43,463 bases of DNA, from the NCBI GenBank assembly GCA_951800145.1, contig CATOJE010000029.1, positions 1 through 43,463 of the forward strand. Reading direction: 5' to 3'. Below are positions 39,651 through 43,463 of this stretch, piece after piece (the stretch's first letter is position 1; each line of letters opens with the position of its first letter). The notes beneath the pieces were generated by a model that worked only from the letters and a program-made list of their open reading frames with translations, was not told the DNA's origin and did no database searches. Source of the stretch: an uncultured Lachnospiraceae bacterium (GTDB taxonomy: Bacteria > Bacillota > Clostridia > Lachnospirales > Lachnospiraceae). The translations under genes were made by a program, and so were the position numbers.

Positions 39651-41267
39651 TTACCGCTTCTTTCCGTGATGGCTCTTCCCCTGAAGGCTCTGGTTCTTCA
39701 AAAGCTGCTCTGTCGCGATCCTGGCCGCCTGGATCGCCCGAAGCTTCTCCTGCTCTTCTCTCTCCCGGCGCTTTTCCTCCGTCAGCTCCCTGGCCTTTTC
39801 CCCCGGCTCATCTGTGGGAAGCCTCTTCTCCCCCATCCCTGATTCTTCTGGGGAACGCTCCTTCACTCCAGCTCCAGGTTCTTCTGGAAGAAGCCCTTTC
39901 ATCTCCGTCCCTGATTCTTCTGGGGAACGCTCCTTCACTTCAATTCCGGTTTCTTCCGGAAGAAGCCCTTTCATCTCCGTCTCCGGCCCCCTGGTAACTG
40001 CCGCCTCATCCAGCGCACTGACGAGCACAGCTTCCGCTTCACCAGCAGCAATCCTAGCCGCAGCTTCCGCTCCGCTGGCAAAGGCCCCAGGCACAGCTTC
40101 CACTTCATCGGCAGGTGCCTCAGAGATCACCTCCGCTTCACTGGCAGATACCTCAGAGACGATTTCAACTTCGCCGTCAGGTACACCAGATAGCACCTCC
40201 ACAGCAGGCTCCGCTTCGCCGCCAGGCGCACCAGCCAGCACCTCCGCGACAGCACCCGCCTCGCCGCCAGGCATACCAGCCAGCACCTCCGCGACAGCAC
40301 CCGCCTCGCCGCCAGGCATACCAGCCAGCACCTCCGCGACAGTCCCCGCCTCGCCGCCAGACACACCAGATAGCACCTCCGTGACAAACTCTGCTTCGCC
40401 GACCGTTCTCCCTGAGGGTTCTGCCGCTGCCACCACTCTTCCAGCCGCCAAGGCCGGGGCTGCCTTCACAGTCACCGCCCCTCTGGCCGCATATCTGGCC
40501 TTCAGCTCCTCGATCTCATTATCCAGCTGAGCGATCTCCCTGGCAGCTGTCTCCACCGCTTCCGCAGCATACCGGGTATTCCGCTCCGCCTTCTCTCTGG
40601 CTGCCATCTCTGCAGTAAACCGAAGCTTCATATCCCGAAGCTCCTCCTTTAACTCCGCCTTAGCCTGCCTAGCTGACTCCGCAGACTTCGCCGCCTCCTC
40701 AGCCCTGCGCTCCGCTTCCTTTCTGGCTGCCGTCTCCCGGGCATAGCTCTCCTTCAGATCTGCCGTTTCCCGGGTATAGCTCTCCCTTAAATCCGCCATT
40801 TCCCGGGCATAGCCCTCTTTCAGGGCCGCAAGCTCCCCATTCAGCCTGGCCGCCTCATCTGCCGCGGCTTCAGCATTCTCCTTCACCGTAGCCTCACCGC
40901 TTCTTCTGGCATCCTCCACCGCAGCCTCCAGCTCCTGGACCCGGCCCTGGGCCTCCTCCAGCTTAATCTGGGTATTAATCAGCTCATGCTTAATTCCATA
41001 AATATCCCGCTCTGTCTCCTCCTTCTGCCTTCTCAGCAGCTCCAGATTCTCCTGGGCCTTAAAATAATCATCAGCCATATTAATCTCCAGCATCATCTGC
41101 TGGTAATCCTCTTTTTGCTTTGAAAATCCAGGATGCCCCCGAAGCTCTCCCAGCTTATGATTAATATAAGCCGCCACCTTCTGAAAATAGCTGGAGTCCT
41201 CCGCTCCAACTAAGATATATACTTTTCCATTAATCAACACTTCTGCGTTGTTTTTCTTCATATTCAT
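39651..41267 (-). CDS. giant ZapA-domain protein with coiled coil and repeat tail
   Basis: The first 80 or so residues are a ZapA domain (VLINGKVYILVGAEDSSYFQKV, AAYINHKLGEL), which stabilises the FtsZ ring. This normally ends near residue 100-200. Here it continues to 538: an Ala/Glu/Lys-rich coiled coil (about 75-260, with repeated RESYTRETADL-type units), a Pro/Gly/Glu-rich region with five 15-residue repeats of the VLAGMPGGEAGAVAE type (298-372), two 24-residue repeats with MKGLLPEE and KERSPEES (432-479), and a basic tail ending in HHGKKR. ATG 41267 follows GGGAG. It lies between ruvB and the U32 gene, the usual place of zapA in Lachnospiraceae. The extension may reach from the Z-ring to another structure. 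Confidence 0.9.
   Translation of the reverse strand: MNMKKNNAEVLINGKVYILVGAEDSSYFQKVAAYINHKLGELRGHPGFSKQKEDYQQMMLEINMADDYFKAQENLELLRRQKEETERDIYGIKHELINTQIKLEEAQGRVQELEAAVEDARRSGEATVKENAEAAADEAARLNGELAALKEGYAREMADLRESYTRETADLKESYARETAARKEAERRAEEAAKSAESARQAKAELKEELRDMKLRFTAEMAAREKAERNTRYAAEAVETAAREIAQLDNEIEELKARYAARGAVTVKAAPALAAGRVVAAAEPSGRTVGEAEFVTEVLSGVSGGEAGTVAEVLAGMPGGEAGAVAEVLAGMPGGEAGAVAEVLAGAPGGEAEPAVEVLSGVPDGEVEIVSEVSASEAEVISEAPADEVEAVPGAFASGAEAAARIAAGEAEAVLVSALDEAAVTRGPETEMKGLLPEETGIEVKERSPEESGTEMKGLLPEEPGAGVKERSPEESGMGEKRLPTDEPGEKARELTEEKRREREEQEKLRAIQAARIATEQLLKNQSLQGKSHHGKKR
39831..39974 (-). repeat. 72-bp in-frame repeats in the ZapA-domain gene
   Basis: Two 72-base units (residues 432-455 and 456-479) encode MKGLLPEE-x5-VKERSPEESG; a third, shortened copy follows. 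Confidence 0.85.
40152..40376 (-). repeat. 45-bp in-frame repeats in the ZapA-domain gene
   Basis: Five 45-base units encode VLxGxxGGEAxxVxE. The central two units are identical, so amplification is recent there; outer units are diverged. Confidence 0.88.
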
Positions 41268-41321
41268 CTATCTCATCTCCCTGTTCCGGAGTTATCTCAT
41301 CAAAATTCACAGCCCGCCTGA

Positions 41322-41398
41322 AGCGATATCGCTCTGCGATGCAGCGATATCGCCCTGCTACATAGGAAAGTATACCATATTTCCTTCCAGATGTACAA
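41322..41398 (-). promoter_or_regulatory. promoter and twin palindromes upstream of the ZapA-domain gene
   Basis: On the minus strand TTGTAC (41393-41398) and TATACT (41369-41374) are 18 bases apart, with TG one base before the -10. Downstream of the expected start site the palindrome AGCGATATCGCT (41322-41333) and its near-copy AGCGATATCGC (41343-41353) are repeated 21 bases apart, i.e. two helical turns. They would lie in the 5' leader, as operator or RNA element. No regulator is known for them. Confidence 0.55.
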
Positions 41399-41426
41399 TT
41401 ACAATCGAAACTTTCTTTCACAACAA

Positions 41427-42419
41427 TTATAATCCCAACCCCAGATGACGGTAGGCATGCTCGGTGGCCACCCGTCCCCTGGGCGTCCGGTTAATTAAGC
41501 CATTCATCAAAAGGTACGGCTCATACACATCCTCTAATGTCCCTGCATCCTCCCCCAGCGCCGCGGCCAATGTATCCAATCCCACCGGACCGCCGGAAAA
41601 CTTCTCAATAATAGTCAAAAGGATATTCCGGTCATTCTGATCCAGCCCCAGCTTATCCACATCCAGAATATTCAGAGAAAAATCCGCCACCTCCTTGGTG
41701 ATCACCCCGTCATACTTCACCTGGGCGAAATCCCGGACCCTCCGAAGCAAACGGTTCGCCAGACGGGGCGTCCCCCTGGAACGCTTCGCCAGCTCCCGCG
41801 CCCCCTCAGCCTCAATCTCCACCTGCAGCACACCTGCAGAACGGATAATAATGGTTTCAAGCTCCTCAGGCGTATAAAATTCCAGCTTCTGCACCACCCC
41901 AAATCGATCCCGCAGGGGGGCTGTCAGAAGCCCAGCCCGGGTGGTAGCTCCCACCAGGGTAAACCGGGGCAGCTCCAGCCGAATCGACCGGGCGCTGGAA
42001 TCCTTTCCCAGCATAATATCTATAGCAAAATCCTCCATAGCCGGGTAAAGCACCTCCTCCACCTGCCGGTTCAGCCGGTGGATCTCATCTACAAAGAGCA
42101 CATCCCCCTCCTTCAGATTATTCAAAATCGCCGCCATCTCCCCTGGCTTCTCGATGGCCGGCCCGGAGGTCACCTTCATATTCACCCCCATCTCATTAGC
42201 AATAATTCCCGACAGGGTAGTCTTCCCAAGACCCGGCGGCCCATAGAACAGCACATGGTCCAGAGACTCTCCCCTGGACTTGGCCGCATCAATATATATC
42301 TTTAAATTCGTCTTGATCTTTTCCTGGCCGATATAATCCTTCAGCATTTGAGGCCGTAAGCTGCTCTCAAAGGTCTTCTCCTCCGGCATCACATCCGTTG
42401 CAATCATTCGCTTTTCCAT
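41427..42419 (-). CDS. ruvB: Holliday junction branch migration helicase RuvB
   Basis: The 330-residue AAA+ protein has the family order: N-terminal segment, Walker A GPPGLGKT (residues 60-67), Walker B VDEIH (109-113), a sensor with GATTRAGLL, and the RuvB winged-helix C-terminus ([17 protein letters not shown]). It drives branch migration of Holliday junctions as hexamer pairs around RuvA. It starts 37 bases after ruvA in the same direction; only a weak AGGG site precedes ATG 42419. Assignment is certain. The expected ruvC is not in the window, as usual in Firmicutes, which use RecU. Confidence 0.97.
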   Translation of the reverse strand: MEKRMIATDVMPEEKTFESSLRPQMLKDYIGQEKIKTNLKIYIDAAKSRGESLDHVLFYGPPGLGKTTLSGIIANEMGVNMKVTSGPAIEKPGEMAAILNNLKEGDVLFVDEIHRLNRQVEEVLYPAMEDFAIDIMLGKDSSARSIRLELPRFTLVGATTRAGLLTAPLRDRFGVVQKLEFYTPEELETIIIRSAGVLQVEIEAEGARELAKRSRGTPRLANRLLRRVRDFAQVKYDGVITKEVADFSLNILDVDKLGLDQNDRNILLTIIEKFSGGPVGLDTLAAALGEDAGTLEDVYEPYLLMNGLINRTPRGRVATEHAYRHLGLGL

Positions 42420-42456
42420 GTTATCCCTATCTCTTCATCATTCTATAAAATTTCCC

Positions 42457-43083
42457 CTACAAAAAGGACAAATGCTTCAAAGCCGCCTTCAGCACCGCTT
42501 CCGCCGTCATCCCCTCCGTCAGCTCCGCCTTCTTCACTGCCTTGGAGGCCTCCAGATTCGAATACCCCAAAGCAGTCAAAGCCATCACGGCCTCCTTTGC
42601 CGCTCCAGCAAGGCCTAGAGAGGCAGCTGAATCCTCGCCTCCAGCACCTGCGGAAGATAAGAAATCCTCCGTCACCTCATCCATGGAAACCTTATCCTTC
42701 AAGTCCAGTATCACTCTCTGGGCTGTCTTCACCCCAATCCCCGGCGCCCTGGCAATGGCCCTGGCATCCCCGGATACCACTGCCATACGAAGATCATCCG
42801 GCCGAAGCACCGATAATATCCCCAGAGCCCCCTTAGGCCCCACGCCATTCACTCCGATTAGCCGCTTAAACATCCCCTTATCCTGAGGACTCAAAAAGCC
42901 AAACAGGCTCATCCCGTCTTCCTTCACCTGAAAATATGTATAAAGCTTCACTTCCTGCCCAAGAGCCGGAAGCTGCTCCAGCACCGGAAGAGGCACACGA
43001 ATCTCCAGCCCCACACCTCCGGCCTCCACTACAACCGAATCCTCCTCTATTCCCATCAAAGGCCCGCGCACAAATGCTATCAT
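42457..43083 (-). CDS. ruvA: Holliday junction DNA-binding protein RuvA
   Basis: The 208-residue protein has the standard three domains: an OB fold (about 1-65; MIAFVRGPLMGIEEDSVVVE), a helix-hairpin-helix region (about 70-145; GVNGVGPKGALGILSVL and IARAPGIGVKTAQRVILDLK) and a C-terminal UBA-like domain that contacts RuvB (about 160-208; ALTALGYSNLEASKAV). It binds four-way junctions as a tetramer. ATG 43083 follows AAAGGCGG. It heads the leftward set of ruvA, ruvB, zapA-like and U32. A LexA-like box and promoter are just upstream. Confidence 0.97.
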   Translation of the reverse strand: MIAFVRGPLMGIEEDSVVVEAGGVGLEIRVPLPVLEQLPALGQEVKLYTYFQVKEDGMSLFGFLSPQDKGMFKRLIGVNGVGPKGALGILSVLRPDDLRMAVVSGDARAIARAPGIGVKTAQRVILDLKDKVSMDEVTEDFLSSAGAGGEDSAASLGLAGAAKEAVMALTALGYSNLEASKAVKKAELTEGMTAEAVLKAALKHLSFL

Positions 43084-43117
43084 GATAAAACCGCCTTTCT
43101 AAACTGTCGCTTATCCC

Positions 43118-43168
43118 ATCATAACATACCCCTAATGCCTTCGCAAGAGCAAAGCGAACAAATATTCG
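43118..43168 (-). promoter_or_regulatory. ruvAB promoter with a LexA-like box
   Basis: On the minus strand TTGCGA (43141-43146) and TATGAT (43118-43123) are exactly 17 bases apart, with TG before the -10. CGAACAAATATTCG (43155-43168) lies eight bases upstream of the -35 and matches the Gram-positive SOS box CGAAC-N4-GTTCG in nine of ten fixed positions. Together they suggest DNA-damage induction of ruvAB. Confidence 0.65.
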
Positions 43169-43272
43169 CCGGGGAGGGTGCATTGACGGATGCAGGGGTT
43201 TTGTGTATACTGGTTGCAGCCAATATAAAAAATTGCTATTTAAGTGAGTCGCGGTAATCGCGAACGTCTGGG

Positions 43273-43463
43273 GAATCGCTGGCTGAGTGGGTGTCGCAGC
43301 CCGTTAGGATTCGCTGGCCAAGTGGGTGTCGCAACCCGGTAGGATTCGCCAGCCGAGTATACGCCGCTACCCGTTGGGGAATCCAAGCTTTCGGGGTATG
43401 GGTGCAGGCGCATATTCGCCGGGAAGCTACGCGCCCCAGCAGGCGGGTCCCAACGTCACCGCG
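43273..43463. repeat. 35-bp tandem repeat array running to the window end
   Basis: Units begin at 43273, 43308 and 43343, 35 bases apart, with a fourth partial unit at 43379. The first two read GAATCGCTGG/GATTCGCTGG then AGTGGGTGTCGCA-CCCG; the third is more diverged. No gene is seen from 43084 to the end. There are no spacers between units, so it is not a CRISPR array. The array may continue beyond the window. Confidence 0.75.

Noticed and set aside
40127..40387. short frames with Arg/Gln or Arg/Leu/Ala repeats inside the ZapA-domain gene
   Set aside because: They are alternate-frame readings of the same 45-bp repeats without start sites.
39814..40530. 238-residue plus-strand frame of Ser/Pro/Ala repeats
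   Set aside because: It is the complement of the ZapA repeat region; repeats in one frame create open frames in others.
41230..41421. 63-residue frame starting upstream of the ZapA-domain gene
   Set aside because: It overlaps the promoter and the two palindromes, has no ribosome site and runs into the ZapA start.
43273..43463. possible CRISPR array
   Set aside because: Units follow each other directly at 35 bases with no unique spacers, and no cas genes are present.

Overview
The window looks like chromosome of a Gram-positive anaerobe of the Lachnospiraceae (Clostridium cluster XIVa, in the range of Enterocloster, Hungatella or Lachnoclostridium). The evidence is the type of its genes: ruvA-ruvB-zapA-U32 peptidase, a RodA plus PBP2 pair, YesM/YesN two-component control of a CUT1 sugar transporter, a DUF4317 protein, a DUF2325 protein, a three-subunit xanthine-dehydrogenase-like hydroxylase and Shine-Dalgarno sites of the AGGAGG type. 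This is a judgement from protein families, not a database match. No rRNA, tRNA or CRISPR array was seen.

Layout. 1-5118: a palindromic element abutting a broken transporter gene, then a leftward pair of sugar-binding lipoprotein and GH36 alpha-galactosidase, with a divergent AraC regulator. 5284-8744: CBS-domain protein, acetamidase/formamidase, DUF2325 protein and the dipeptidase PepD. 8708-15342: a LysR regulator divergent from a tightly coupled six-gene operon (Old-Yellow-Enzyme-like protein, Tm-1-like/UPF0261 protein, PEP-hydrolase-type TIM barrel, YfcC-type carrier, MadL, MadM). This is the best candidate for an undescribed pathway: two carriers and two halves of the plant Tm-1 architecture with a flavin-type enzyme, and no recognisable malonate decarboxylase. 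15455-17199: DUF4317 and a Nudix hydrolase. 17422-26631: YesM/YesN, solute-binding protein, two permeases and a GH2 glycosidase, a self-contained glycan sensing, uptake and hydrolysis locus that lacks its own ATPase gene. 26632-30223: an AT-rich, decayed islet with an AlbA_2/HATPase protein, a fragment of a paralogue of it, a membrane protein of unknown role, a small gene pair with a nonsense codon, and the tail of an Rpn-family nuclease. 30224-34137: the hydroxylase genes. 34221-36960: PBP2 and RodA. 37192-43083: U32 peptidase, a giant ZapA-domain protein, RuvB and RuvA, all leftward. 43084-43463: the ruv promoter and a tandem repeat array running to the end of the window.

A theme across the window is short tandem repetition. 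In-frame repeats enlarge at least five proteins (ZapA-domain protein, FAD subunit, U32 peptidase, YesN-type regulator, AlbA_2 protein), and four arrays lie in noncoding DNA or across a stop codon (26.8, 24.2, 37.1 and 43.3 kb). The repeats sit in linkers, tails and spacers, and most unit lengths inside genes are multiples of three, so this genome appears prone to tandem duplication that selection tolerates where frame is kept.
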